Assembly: GCA_963575745.1 (NCBI GenBank)
Contig: CAUYUJ010022053.1
Coordinates: 5,001 to 69,000, forward strand
Direction: 5' to 3'
Origin: Prorocentrum cordatum
Taxonomy: Eukaryota > Sar > Dinophyceae > Prorocentrales > Prorocentraceae
Length of the DNA stretch: 64,000 bases
Part shown: piece by piece, positions 1 through 10,629 of the stretch
Numbering within the stretch: the stretch's first letter is position 1
Layout of the letters: the number at the start of each line of letters is the position of its first letter
Position numbers and translations under genes: made by a program
The notes under the pieces: model-generated
Seen by the model: only the letters and a program-made list of their open reading frames with translations
The model's database searches: none
What the model was told of the DNA's origin: nothing

Positions 1-137
1 AGGAGCCCCCGAGACAGTCTGGAGGAGGCTCCGGGAAGGCTCGGACAGGGTGGGGGGGGAGGCGCGACCCGTGTGACTCTGGGGGGTGGGGGGAGGTGCG
101 GGGGCGGGCGGCCCTGGGGCCCCCGGGGCCCGGTCGT

Positions 138-258
138 TCGGAAGAAGTGGGTAGAAACATGACGTGGGAGGGCGTCAAAAGTAAGCCAGATATCTCCGAC
201 CCCCAGAAACAGGAAAGGAAACGGGGAAGCCACTGGACTCTCGAAGTAGGAGGGCGCC
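138..258 (+). repeat. Family E dispersed repeat
   Basis: GGAAGAAGTGGGTAGAAACA, then CACTGGACTCTCGAAGTAGG. Shared with 16317-16500 and 42344-42500. Nothing coding is visible from 1 to 590. Confidence 0.75.
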
Positions 259-739
259 TAGAGCAGATTTGGTTTGTTGGACTCCCAATGGCGTCTACTT
301 TAGAAGCGAGGGAAGGGTGCCTCTTCCCAGGCTCGCGGGGCGACGCTAGAGGCGCCGCCTGAGGATAGCAAAGACGAGGGGGGACCAAACGCCGACACAG
401 GAGATGCGCGCATACCTCTGCGGGTTGGGCGACCGTGCGGATTTCTTGCTCTCGAAGAAGCGAGACAGAGAGAGGAGCACCGCTAGAGTATGGCCAGCTC
501 ACACGGGAGGGAAATCAAGCTTGAATCAGCAACGCGTCGCCGGCAGATCGGCGATAGGCCCCCGATAGAGGCCCCGCACGTTCCTGGTCGGGGTGGCTTA
601 TCAGGCCCGCCGGCGAGAAGTGGGCGATTCGATGGGTGCCCCCCTGAGCCTATCGATCCCTGACGTTGCCCCCCCGCCTTTCACAGCACAACGCGGCTCC
701 GCGGCGGCTGGAAGGGCGGTCCTCGGCCAGCCTGTCCAG

Positions 740-1625
740 GTCCCTCTGGAGCTCCTCGTCGAGCTCCTGAAGACGGGGGAGGAGGAGGAACCCCCTCCGC
801 TCCTCAGCTCCTCCACCCCTCTCCGCCCCCATCTCCTCCCCCTCCCCCTCCTCCACCTCCTCTTCTGTCTGGGCCTCCATCTCCTCAGTTCTCCTCCCCT
901 GTCCCCTCCTCCCCTTTCTCCTCCTCCTCTCCCCCTCCTCCATCTCCTCCCCTTATCCTCCCCCTTCTCCTCCCCTTTCCCCTTTCCCCTCCTCCCCCAC
1001 ATCCTCCTAATCCTGCTCCTCCGCTCGATCGGTGAGGCTCCTCGGAGGACGCCAGTCCTCCAGGAGTCCTGTGCTTGTGTGTTTTTCTTCGCGGCGCACT
1101 GCGAAGACATGAAGGATATACGGAGGCACTAGCGACGGGCATTTGGTAACAGGCAGTAGAATCAGGTCGTGCATGTACTCCTACATGTTCATTTTGGAGA
1201 AAAATCAAACCATAATCCAAACATATTTTAAACAAGTAAAATCAATAAACAAAACAAGTCCCCATATTATGTTTGACTATAATTGAATATTCCTCCTGTA
1301 GAGGGAACTGATCAGTAAAGCAGGGGGGCCATATGAGGGTGCTCAAAAACCAAGTACACGCACAACAAAAACATCAAAGAGGGTCCTTCGTCCGCCTCAA
1401 GCGTTTGGAAGCCCCGACGGCGGTGCTCATCCCTCCTTCCAGCTCCTTCTTCTGCCCGTCCTTCCTTTCTCTTCAGTCCTTCATTCCTCCTCATTCTTCC
1501 TTCCCTCCTTCCCTCTTCTGCCCTCTTCTGCCCTTCCTCCTCTTCCATTCCGTCCCTTCAGTCCTTCCCCCTTGCCCTCTTCTGCTCCTCATCATTCGTC
1601 CTTCCCCTTCCTTCCTTCCGCGCAG
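740..1625. repeat. CTC/TCC-rich tracts flanking a family A remnant
   Basis: Pyrimidine-rich blocks at about 770-1025 and 1425-1625 (TTCCTTCC type), separated by the family A copy at 1161-1310. No coding signal. Confidence 0.8.
1161..1310 (+). mobile_element. Family A TIR element, degraded
   Basis: CAGGTCGTGCATGTACTCC at the left and ATATTCCTCCTGTAGAGGG at the right, with the shared A-rich interior (AAACATA, TATGTTTGACTAT). The right TIR end is lost. Confidence 0.75.
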
Positions 1626-2110
1626 CTTGAAGCCAGGTCTGGCTGACCGCACGTGTGTGCAAAAAGTGTCGCACGAGTCTATGGCCATCAACTCGGCCGC
1701 AACATTCGATAATGTGGGATGACGATGAAGAAAAAAAGGAGGGGGGAACGATTAAAACAATAGTTTCCCACACCGGGGGGGGAACGCTCAGAAGCAGGGC
1801 TCGCCTGTGTGGTCGTCACAGAAGGCCCGCCTCTGCGAAACTTCCACCGTGGGGGGGGCGCGCGCCCGAGGACGGCGGGGGGGGGGGACGATAAAAAAAA
1901 TATAGGTTCCCAGCCCAAGGCCGGTTTTTTCTAATCATCATCCCAGGAGCCGCCGCGTGAACACGACCCCCGGTCATTTTTTAATCATCATCCTCCATTA
2001 CTGCAACTCGGTGGTACTTACCAGCCACTGCAACTACACCGGCAACCTTTTTCTCCCGTGCGTGACTTCAGTCATGCAGGCGCGGAGCAGACAGACCGTA
2101 TACGCCCGCC

Positions 2111-2362
2111 CTTAGTGGGCCCTGGAAACGACAGGGCCGTTTTTGTTACCGGTTCCGTTTTGCAATTTTTTTTGCTGGTTCCGACGCCGTTTTTGTTGCC
2201 GGTTCCGTCGCCGTGTGTTTACTGGTTCCGGCTCCGGTTCCAAACCTGAAACTGTTTTTGTGCCGTTTCCGGTCGCCATTTTTGTTGCCGTTTCCATGTT
2301 CAAGGGGCACTTTTTCGGAAACGATGAAAAAAACGGCCCTGCCGTTTCCGGGGCCCACGAAG
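2111..2362 (+). mobile_element. Family Q TIR element, perfect 8-bp TSD
   Basis: It starts CTTAGTGGGCCCTGGAAACG and ends with the inverted form (TTTCCGGGGCCCACGAAG), TIRs of about 34 bp. Flanks are CGCCCGCC at 2103-2110 and 2363-2370. The interior repeats CGTTTTTGTTGCCGGTTCCG. Confidence 0.9.
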
Positions 2363-2370
2363 CGCCCGCC

Positions 2371-3352
2371 GTCGCAATCGATCGCCCTGTTCTTGTCCTG
2401 TTGGAAATCTGGATCCCATGCTTCGACATGCTGCCACGACTGCTGCGCGCCAAACGTGGCACCGGCCAGGCGATCGGCGCGCGGGTCCACACCACGTCTT
2501 GTACAAACCAAGGCCTCCCGCCACGCCTGGTGCTGGTGGCGTCACCGTGCCAGGAGCTGCGCACGTCGATCGAACACGAGGCGGATGCCTTTATCAGGGT
2601 GAGGGGGCCGAACTGCCATTCATCGTCCCTGGGTGCGTGGCCGAAGGGGGGATCCGTGGTGAGGATTATGCTTGTTACGTTGCTGTTCTTTGTTTGTTTG
2701 TTGTCGTCGCCCCACCCGCGACCCACCCCGCGACCCACCCCAAAATCGGCGCCTGCGGCGGGCTCGTTGTATATAATGTGTGAAACTTTGGCGCCTGCGG
2801 CGGGCTTCTCCAGAGTGTCGCAAACTGCCGATCTCCACCGCACCTCCACTCTGCTCCGCATCTGCGGGGTGCTAAGTAACCTCATCACATGCGTACATTC
2901 GCATACCATGTTGAGGATTCAAGCCTTACGGTCCATGCGCCGGACACAGGCCCAGGGGCGCACCAGGCTCGTCCTGCGTAGCCACTATCTGCGCGATGAA
3001 GGGCGGCTCTCACCTGCAGCAGAATTAGCATGGCCTCGTACTGGGAAGCTCCAGCATGCTGGGCGCCAGTCGAGAGATCGTGGTAGTGACTGGCGGAGGC
3101 AGCGAAAGGGAGCAGGGGCAAAGCTGACGGAGCGAGAAGCCCGACCGACGGTCCGTCCTCCTCCTCCTCCTGCTCCTCTCTCTGTCCTCCTCCTGCCTCC
3201 TCCTCTCTGCGCCCTGCTCCTCCCCCCTCCTCGTCTCCCCAAGGGGAGCCCCAGGTCCGCTATAACACGCGTCCACGGATAGAGACAACATCAGCGACAT
3301 GGGAAACGGATGCGTGGGAAGGGTCGGATGTCAGATATGGCGCGAGCGCACA
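2371..3352. other. No gene recognised
   Basis: Unique-looking sequence with a short internal duplication (GGCGCCTGCGGCGGGCT at about 2750 and 2792) and a CTC block at 3150-3240. The long open frames lack recognisable protein features. Confidence 0.5.
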
Positions 3353-3789
3353 TTCTCCTCCTCCTCCTCCTCCTCCTCCTCCTCCTCCTCCTCCCTCCTC
3401 CTCCCCTCCGCTCCTCCTCCTCCTCCTCCTCCTCCTCCTCCTCCTCCTCCTCTCCAACTCCTCCCCTCCGCCTCCCTCCTCCTCTCCTCTCCTCCTCCTC
3501 CTCCTCCGCCTCCGCCTCCGCCTCCTCCTCCTCCTCCTCCTCCTCCTCCTCTCTCTCCTCTCTCTCTCCTCCCCTCCTCCTCCTCCTCCTCCCCTCCTCC
3601 CCTCCTCTCTCCTCCTCCTCCTCCTCCTCCTCCTCCTCTCCTCCTCCTCCTCTTCACCCTCCTGCTCCTCCTCCTCCTCCTCCTCTCCTCCTCCTCTCCT
3701 CCTCCTCCTCTCCTCCTCCTCCTCCTCCTCCTCCTCCTCCTCCTCCTCCTCCTCCTCTCCTTCTCTTCTTTCTCCCCGTCCTCCTCCTC

Positions 3790-3829
<40 letters not shown>

Positions 3830-3874
3830 CTCCTCTCCTCCTGCTCCTGCTCCTGTTCCTGCTCCTGCTCCTGT

Positions 3875-3907
<33 letters not shown>

Positions 3908-5262
3908 CGCCACTGCTCCTCCTCCTCCTCCTCCTCCTCCTCCTCCTCCTCCTCCTCCTCCTCCTACTCCTCCCCCGTCCTTCCAGGAAGCCCCCACCAT
4001 TCCCCCGGGCCCCGGCGGCGGCTCGCCTTCTTCCGCCGCTGGAGCTCGTGCAGCGGCGCAAGCCCCGCGGGGCTGGGCGGGCTCCTCGAGATGCTCCCCC
4101 CCCCCAACGGGCACCACCAGGAGAGGGCAGCGCAGGGCAGCGCAGGGCAGCGCAGGGCAGCCCTCCGCCTCCTCCTCCTCCTCCTCCTCCTCCTCCTCCT
4201 CCTCCTCTCCTCCTCCTCCTCCCTCCTCCCTCCGCCTCCTCCTCCTCCTCCTCCTCCTCCTCCTCCTCCTCATCCTCCTCCGCCTCCGCCTCGCCTCTCC
4301 TCCTCTCCTCCTCCTCCTCCTCTCTCTCCTCTCTCTCTCTCCTTCCTCCTCCTCCTCCTCCTCCGCCTCCTCCTCCTCCTCTCCTCCTCCTCCTCCTCCT
4401 CCTCCTCCTCCTCCTCTCCTCTCCTCCTCCTCCTCCTCCTCCTCCTCCTCTCTCCTCCTCCTCCTCCCTCCTCCTCCTCCTCCTCCTCCTCCTCCTCCTC
4501 CTCCTCCTCCTCCTCCTCCTCCTCCTCCTCCTCCTCCTCCTCCCTCCTCCCTCCTCCTCCTCCTCCTCCTCCTCCTCTCCTCCCTCCTCCTCCTCCTCCT
4601 CCTCCCTCCTCCTCCCTCCTCGTCCACCTCCCCTTCCCTCCTCCTCCTCCTGCTCTCCTCCTCCCCCTCCTCCTCCTCCTCCTTCCTCCTCCCCTCCTCC
4701 TCTCCTCCTCCTCCTCCTCCTCCCCTCCCTCCTCCTCCTCCCCCTCGTCCCCTCGTCCTCCTCCTCCTGATCCTCCTGATCCTGATCCTCCTGCTCCTGA
4801 TCCTCCTGCTCCTGATCCTCCTCCTCGTCCCCTTGTCCCCTCCTGCTCCTGATCCTCCTCCTCCTCCTGCTCCTCCTCCTCCTGCTGCTTCTCCTCCTCC
4901 TCCTCCTCAGCCTCCTGTCCACGTCTTCCCCATCTCACCACGCATCCTGCTCTTCATTCTGGCCCTTCATCCTCGACCTCCATCGCACCCGCCTCCTCGT
5001 CATCCTCACTCGTCCCTGCTTGTCCTCCTGCACTCCTCCTCTTCCTCCTCCTCCTCCTCCTCCTCCTCCTTCTCCTCCTCTTCCTCCTCCTCCTCCTCCT
5101 CCTCCTCCCCCTCCTCCTCTCCTCCTCCTCCTCCTCCTCCTCCTCCTCCTCCTCCTCCTCCTCCTCCTCCTCCTGCTGCTTGCTTCTCCTCCTGCTATTC
5201 CTCCGCCTCCTCCTCCTCCTCCTTCTCCTCCTCCTCCTCCTCGTCCTTCTTGTGTCTCCACT
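3353..5262. repeat. ~1.9-kb CTC/CTCCT pyrimidine tract
   Basis: Almost pure CTC triplets with CTCCT and TCTCTC variants. It is interrupted by CTCCTG/CTGTTC hexamers (3790-3925), by a unique segment with a GCAGCGCAGG 10-mer repeat (3985-4160), and by CTGATC units (4765-4860). Open frames on both strands here are poly-Ser/Pro/Leu or poly-Arg/Glu/Gly artefacts. Confidence 0.97.
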
Positions 5263-6192
5263 CCTACACATCTCCCACCGTCCCTGCTTCCCTCATTCCT
5301 GCAAGCTCCTCCCGTCCTAACTCGACATCACTCTCAACCCCTCTCACTCCTGTCCACCACTCTCTCTCTCTCTCTCTGTCGCATCCTTCACCCGCCCCTC
5401 TATTCTGCAAGGACTCTCGTACCCCCTTGCTCAGCTCCTGAAGAAACCCTGTCGCTTGCTTTTCGCCAGATTTCATGCGCAGGAAAGTTGCTCGCCTTCA
5501 CCTCATCCTCACATGTAGCTTCTGATGTCCGAATGAATTATGTTTAGCTCGCAATCCTGCAATCCTGCCTTTAGCACACATCTAAATGGACCTCTTTCAC
5601 AAGCACCGTGCTCCGTAAAATCCCCCCACCCTCCGGAACCATGACCACCCCCCCTCTGGTGAGAACCTCCCCCTGGAACCGGAATCGGACCCGCCATGTC
5701 CATTTTTTGGGGGGAGGGGGGGGGGAGACGCCGCCCGCCCGCCCGCCCCTCCCAGCGCGCCGGCACACGACGAAAAGTGCGACGACGACGACGACGACGG
5801 CGGCGACGCTGACGACGAGCACGACGACGGCGGGACCGTGAAGCTCGGGCGCGGTTGGGGCTGACGGGACCGTCCAGCTGGCGGGAGCGTCGGTCGGGGT
5901 ATGCAGCTGGGCGGGCGTGCGAGGTGTTCACTGAAATGCAGTAGAGCATTGGATGAGGAACCCCCTGCCTCCTCCTCCTTTTCCTCCTCTTCCTCCTCTT
6001 CCTCCTCTTCCTCCTCTTCCTTCTCCGCCTCCTCCTCCTCCTCCTCCGCCTCCTCCCTCCACCGCCCGCCCCATGTCCCGAGCTTGTGGCAGGGTCATCA
6101 GCTCGCCGCTGTCGTTTCGTCGTCGTGGTCGTCGTCGTGATCGTCGTCGTCGTCCTGCTGGGTCGGCGGCACAGGCCGTCAGGCCTTCACAA
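5263..6192. other. No gene recognised; short GAC and CTC microsatellites
   Basis: GACGACG run at about 5775-5830 and a TTCCTCCTC block at 5968-6060. The rest shows nothing I can name. Confidence 0.5.
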
Positions 6193-6365
6193 TACAGTGA
6201 GGGCATTGGATAAGGAACCCTTGGATAAGGAATACAGGGTGCGGAAGCGGGTGGAGAACCAATTGAGGCTTGGCCATGGATATCACCGCCGCCCTCATCA
6301 GATGAGGAGTCCTCCAGGGTCTGAAGCCTCTTGGGCACATTCCTCAACCAACGCCCCCCACCGTA
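6193..6365 (+). mobile_element. Family F TIR element, TA-flanked
   Basis: TACAGTGAGGGCATTGGATAA at the left; the right end is the inverse of TACGGTGGGGGGCGTTGG. The interior has GGCTTGGCCATGGATATCACC and AGGGTCTGAAGCCTC. Confidence 0.85.
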
Positions 6366-7690
6366 GTCGCTCGTTGACTGGGCGAGGTGTAAGGGCAGGA
6401 CACGCTGACAGAAACAAGGAAAGCGAAGACGACAACGACGTCGACGGGCGGGACAGTAAAGCGGGCGGGCGGGCGGGCGGGATCTCAAACGGGAGCATTG
6501 CGCGTTGATGTGACAAGACTGGGGGAACCTGGGACTGGGACAAAAGAAAGCGACAACGATGACCACGGGCGCGCGAGGAAAGCGGACAAGCGGGCGGAAT
6601 TCTAAATGTAAACTACGATCAATGGTGGTAAAATGTCATCGCCGTCGCCGTTGTCGTCGAGAGTGTCAGCATTGTCGTCGTCAGCGTCGTCGTCGCCGTT
6701 GTCATCGGAATCGGTGTCAGCGTCGTCGTCGTCATGGTCGTGTTCGTAATTTGCGGGCGAGCAAATGGGGTGAGTCCGACTCCCCCTCCAAGCCCTCCCA
6801 ATTTTCGAGAGAGAGAGAGAGAGAGCGAGACGAACTTGGATGGACCTCCGTCTCCCGACTATGAGCGGGGGGGAAGTGTTAGAGAGTGCCGAGAACTCGG
6901 GGTGGGGACCGCCCACACCTCCTCACGCGCCGACGCAAGACGCTTCTCTATGATGTCCACTTGCCTGTCAGTTGCGTTTGCCAAATAAGTATGTGCTCCA
7001 CCTGATGTTCGCCATCTTTCACGCTGCGTCTAAACTGAATGCCTGCCTCCCTTTATGCATGCAGTGAAGATGTGTTGCTGCATGCGTGCCTTCAGTGGAA
7101 ACAATGCGCTGCAAGAGCTGGGCCAAAGATCTCGAGCTTTTATGGCCCAACGTCATGCCAGCCTTCAGCAGCTTGAGGAGAATCATGGGCTGGGCATCGC
7201 ACTGTGGTGTCAGCCTTCGTACAACCTGCTTTTGGAACAGAGGGGCACGGCAAGTACAGCAGGACCTGGGACAGAAGAGCATCCTTCAAGAACATGAGAC
7301 CCTCGGCCGGCCAAACTCAAGAACCTCCGAGGGCACCCTCCCCCAGGATGCACGAGAACATACGACACATACGGAGAACCGTAAGGCACCCTCCCCGAAC
7401 CGACCTCGACCTTATACCTCGGTCCGACAGCACCGGAAGCCGATGGACCGTCTGTCAGACTGCAGCCCGCCTCCAGACTGTATGCGCACTGTCGTCCACG
7501 ACCGCCCTGGGATCGACTGCGGCCCCTGCTCCGGCGCCCCTCCCCGAGAATAGGGATCCCCCCCGGCCGCCGCTTGGGCTCCCCACGTTCGCGGAGCGAG
7601 CGGCCTGGGGAATATTGCAAGTCCGCGCCTTCGACGCCCTTCGGCCGCGAGGAACCCTGAGATCTGACGTTGCAGAATATGCGGGGGCGC
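6366..7690. other. No gene recognised
   Basis: Contains CGTCGT triplet stretches (6630-6745) and an AG dinucleotide run (about 6805-6825). An open frame at 7055-7297 on the plus strand has no recognisable domain and no splice context. Confidence 0.45.
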
Positions 7691-7862
7691 GCAAACATGG
7701 ATTAGCGATCCATGGATTAGGCGCGCGGTCGCCAAATCCATGGATCGGGGGAGGTACCCTCCCCAAAATGCGGCCGGTGCCGCCTCGCTCGGCGGCGGAA
7801 ATCCGCGATGTCCTATGAAAACGGGACCCGTCGCTAATCCACGCCCCCTTAATCCATGTTTG
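7691..7862 (+). mobile_element. TIR element with GCAAACATGGATTA ends
   Basis: Left GCAAACATGGATTAGCG, right the inverse TAATCCATGTTTGC. TGGATTA and its complement recur inside. No copy elsewhere in the window and no obvious target duplication. Confidence 0.75.
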
Positions 7863-8180
7863 CGATCGCCTGAAATATGGCAACATCGCCAAACGTCACG
7901 ACAGAAGCCCTGGATCTCACCATCCTGCGTCATTTTTTTCAGGCCCGATCGATCTGCGAGGGTCCCCAGTGCCCCGAAGCCGGACGAAAGTGCCGGCTGC
8001 TGATGGAGCAACAGCAGCATCAAGCACACGCCGTCGTGGGGAACCCGTCAGCGTGCCTTGCTCTTGGAGGAGCACGAGGCCATCGGGCAACAAAGAAAGA
8101 CTTACCCGCAGAGGGGCTCCCACCCAGACACGATAGCGTCTTCAAACACTCAAGACAGCATGATTGTCAATTTTCGACCC

Positions 8181-8278
8181 TTGGAGGCCCTAGCCGGGAC
8201 CCGGGACCGTCAAAAACGATTCAGGATGAAAAGCCGGCCCCGGGGAAAGGGTCGGGACTTCCAAAGTCGGGAGCGGCA
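8181..8278 (+). repeat. Family D dispersed repeat
   Basis: GACCCTTGGAGGCCCTAGCC, GGGACCGTCAAAAACGATTC and GAAAGGGTCGGGACTTCC. Relatives lie at 17350-17440, 27230-27350, 38285-38415, 45440-45500 and 48155-48440. Confidence 0.75.
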
Positions 8279-8461
8279 AAGAGGGGGGTGTCCAAGAGGG
8301 GGGGGTGCAAATCATGACCCGCGGCATGTGCGCGGCCCAGCGGGGGTGCCAGGAACGTAATGAAATAAGACGAGGCGCCATGAAATCTGGGGAAATATCA
8401 TGGCCCACGCCATGATATCCCCCCCCCCTAGTCCTCACCCCCCTCTTTTCCGCCCCCGACA
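8268..8461 (+). mobile_element. Family O inverted-repeat element
   Basis: GAGCGGCAAAGAGGGGGGTG at the left and CACCCCCCTCTTTTCCGCCC at the right. The interior has CATGTGCGCGGCCCAGCGG and an inner palindrome CATGGCCCACGCCATG. Confidence 0.8.
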
Positions 8462-8636
8462 AAGACGCCATCCTGACGAACACCAGGACGTCACGGCGGC
8501 GTGCCGTTGCTGCCCCTGTCTTCCCCCCCCCCCGAGTTGCGCCACGCTTGCAACGCCAGGATCGCAGGGCTCGGTGCCCTTCGGCGCACGGGAGCAGCGG
8601 GACAACAACGGCATAAAAAAACACACAAACCTTGGA

Positions 8637-8752
8637 CGGTTCGCGCGGAGCTCTCGGATCTGCGCTGTGCCCCCCTCCGCGGCGCGCTAACCGCGCGCCG
8701 GGGGCGGCGCTGGAGGCGCCGCACCGACCCGAGAAATCCGCGATAGCGCGCC
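8637..8752 (+). repeat. GC-rich palindromic element, relative of 22748-22902
   Basis: It shares CTCGGATCTGCGCTG, CGCGCGCCGGGGGCGGCGC and GAGAAATCCGCG with the elements at 22748 and 14060, in the same order. The outer ends are not clear. Confidence 0.65.
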
Positions 8753-8766
8753 CAAAATGTGTGTTT

Positions 8767-8944
8767 ACAGTCGGGGCGTTGACCTAAGGAACCCGAAAGA
8801 AGGAACGAGGCCCCTTTTTTCCATACATCAACCTTCGACTTCCTGTCGAAAACATCAGGAAAGCCTGAGGCAAGCTGTGAAACACTTGAGGAACGCGCAG
8901 CCCCTCCCCAACGAAAAAGGGTTCCTTCTTCAGGGCCCCGACTG
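8767..8944 (+). mobile_element. Family K TIR element, TA target
   Basis: CAGTCGGGGCGTTGACC to GGGCCCCGACTG, flanked by TA. The interior has TCCTGTCGAAAACATCAGG and CTCCCCAACGAAAAAGGG. Confidence 0.83.
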
Positions 8945-9140
8945 TATGCCGGTTCTTGTTCGTCGAGGGGAGCTGGGCGGCGCTCACATGCCGAACTCCG
9001 CCACCACCGCCTTCCAGTCCACGGACCCCGGCTCCACTGGGCGCGCGCGGCGACTTACGTCTGCGCCGCCCGCCCCAGGGCCGCCCGTGCCGGACCTGGG
9101 GGGGGGGGGCGGAAGGCCGATGCCGCTGCCACCAAGCATG

Positions 9141-9420
9141 CAAACCGCCTGAGACATCCCCACAATCTGGGCACGAACGGTCCGTGCAAACACCCTGGCG
9201 GTCTTCTCTTGGGAGTGCTGAAGACAGTGCCTCGCTCGAGACATCCGCACAATCTGCCCTTAAAGCAACGGGGTCCCAGCCACCAAGCGCACCAAACATG
9301 CAAACCGCCTGAGACATCCCCACAATCTAGGGGCACCCCGTTGGCTTCCTCCTGGGAAAGCTGAAAACAACGCCCTTCGCTCGAGACTTCCGCACAAGCT
9401 GCTCGACTCCCCTGGCACCC
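9141..9420 (+). repeat. ~160-bp tandem repeat, first block
   Basis: CAAACCGCCTGAGACATCCC recurs at 9141 and 9301. Each unit also carries GGGAGTGCTGA-type and GCTCGAGACATCC phrases. The same unit recurs at 10630-11520. Confidence 0.85.
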
Positions 9421-9469
9421 TCAGGTGAGGAAGCTCCTGGAGGCCTCGCGCGTCAGCTTGAGGCCGAAT

Positions 9470-9565
9470 GTACGTCGGATTCACGTCCGGTTCACGTCGG
9501 GTTTGCGTCCGAGGTGCGTCGGATTCACGTCGGACCTGCGTCGGAGCAACGCCGCGCGAACGTCG
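9470..9565 (+). repeat. Short degenerate CGTCGGATTCACGT repeat
   Basis: GTCGGATTCACGTCCGGTTC and close variants follow one another about every 12-18 bases. Confidence 0.7.
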
Positions 9566-9859
9566 ACCCGTATCTTTCAGAGAGGACGTGTGGTCTGGAG
9601 AGCACAACAATTATCGCCGTGCGAAACATCCCAAATGTTCCTCATATCTCCTGTCGACGTGAAAAGAATGCAGCAAATTATATACATATAACGGCGCACC
9701 GGGTCCGGGGGCCCGGGGCCGGGACCTCGACCACAAATGTGGGCCCCGGGGGGCCCGGAGGCTCGTCGGACCGCCGGACGCCGTCCAAGATCGTTCGCAG
9801 GCGGCTTCGGAACGCGCTCCGATGGCTCCAGATGCCTTCCAAGACGCCTGTCATGACAC

Positions 9860-10300
9860 CAAGAAGGTCCCAGAAGCCTCCAAGACGCTCCGAGAGGCAG
9901 CCCAAGAGAGGCCCAAGAAGCAAAAATCGTGCCATTCCTATGGGAAAACGTATATTTTTCGCATGTTCGCCTCTTGGGTTTTCACCGCGTCCAAGACGGC
10001 CCAAGAGGCGCCCAAGACCGCCCCAAGACGGCCCAAGAAGCTTCCAAGAGGGCCCCAGGACAGCCCAAGAGGGCCCCAAGACGGCCCAAGAGGCGCCCAA
10101 GATGGCCCAAGAGGGCCCCAAGACGGGCCCAAGAGGGGGCCCAGAGGGGGACCACGAACCGCAAGCTCGAGCCTTCCGCCCCAAGAGGCCGCCAGGAGGC
10201 CCCAAGGAGGCCCCTCAAGAGGCCCCAGGAGACCCCCAAGAGGCCCAAAGGAGGCCCCGAGAAGCCCCAAATCGGCCCCCAAAATGCTTCGAACCTGCTT
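9860..10300 (+). repeat. CCAAGAGGC(N)CC quasi-tandem repeat
   Basis: CAAGACGGCCCAAGAGGCGCC-type units of 9-12 bases repeat over about 400 bp, with AGCAAAAATCGTGCCATTCC embedded. The same word family occurs at 11930-12215 and 39735-40310 (opposite strand), and at 41836-42080 and 45030-45190. Confidence 0.85.
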
Positions 10301-10629
10301 CCAGGAGGCCCCCGACAGGTTCAGAGGCTCCCGAGAAGCTACGTCAAACTCCCAGCGAGCGGCCGGACGAGGCCCCCCACAAAATCACAAGAGGGTTCCA
10401 GTATTTGTATCCTTCAGCGCTCTCTGGCCTTCTTCCCCCTGCCCCCTTCCCTGCGACTTTCGTTGACTCAAGCTCGCCTCCTAGCTAGAACCTAAGCACG
10501 CGCGAAGCGCGCGCGTGGTTCTAGTCTGATATGTTTGGCCTCCCTGGGCTCCCCAAGGCCCTGGGAACGTAAAAGAACGAATCAGGATGGCAAACAGGCA
10601 CCGTGGAAATGGGCCCAGGTTTTGTGAAA

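Noticed and set aside
3299-4922. Very long open frames on both strands (more than 400 codons)
   Set aside because: They translate (CTC)n/(GAG)n into runs of Ser, Pro, Leu, Arg, Glu or Gly. All frames of a stop-free triplet repeat are open, and there is no domain or splice signal.
9514-10488. 324-codon plus-strand frame rich in Pro, Arg and Gly
   Set aside because: It is a translation of the CCAAGAGGC quasi-repeat and runs through several element-like segments.
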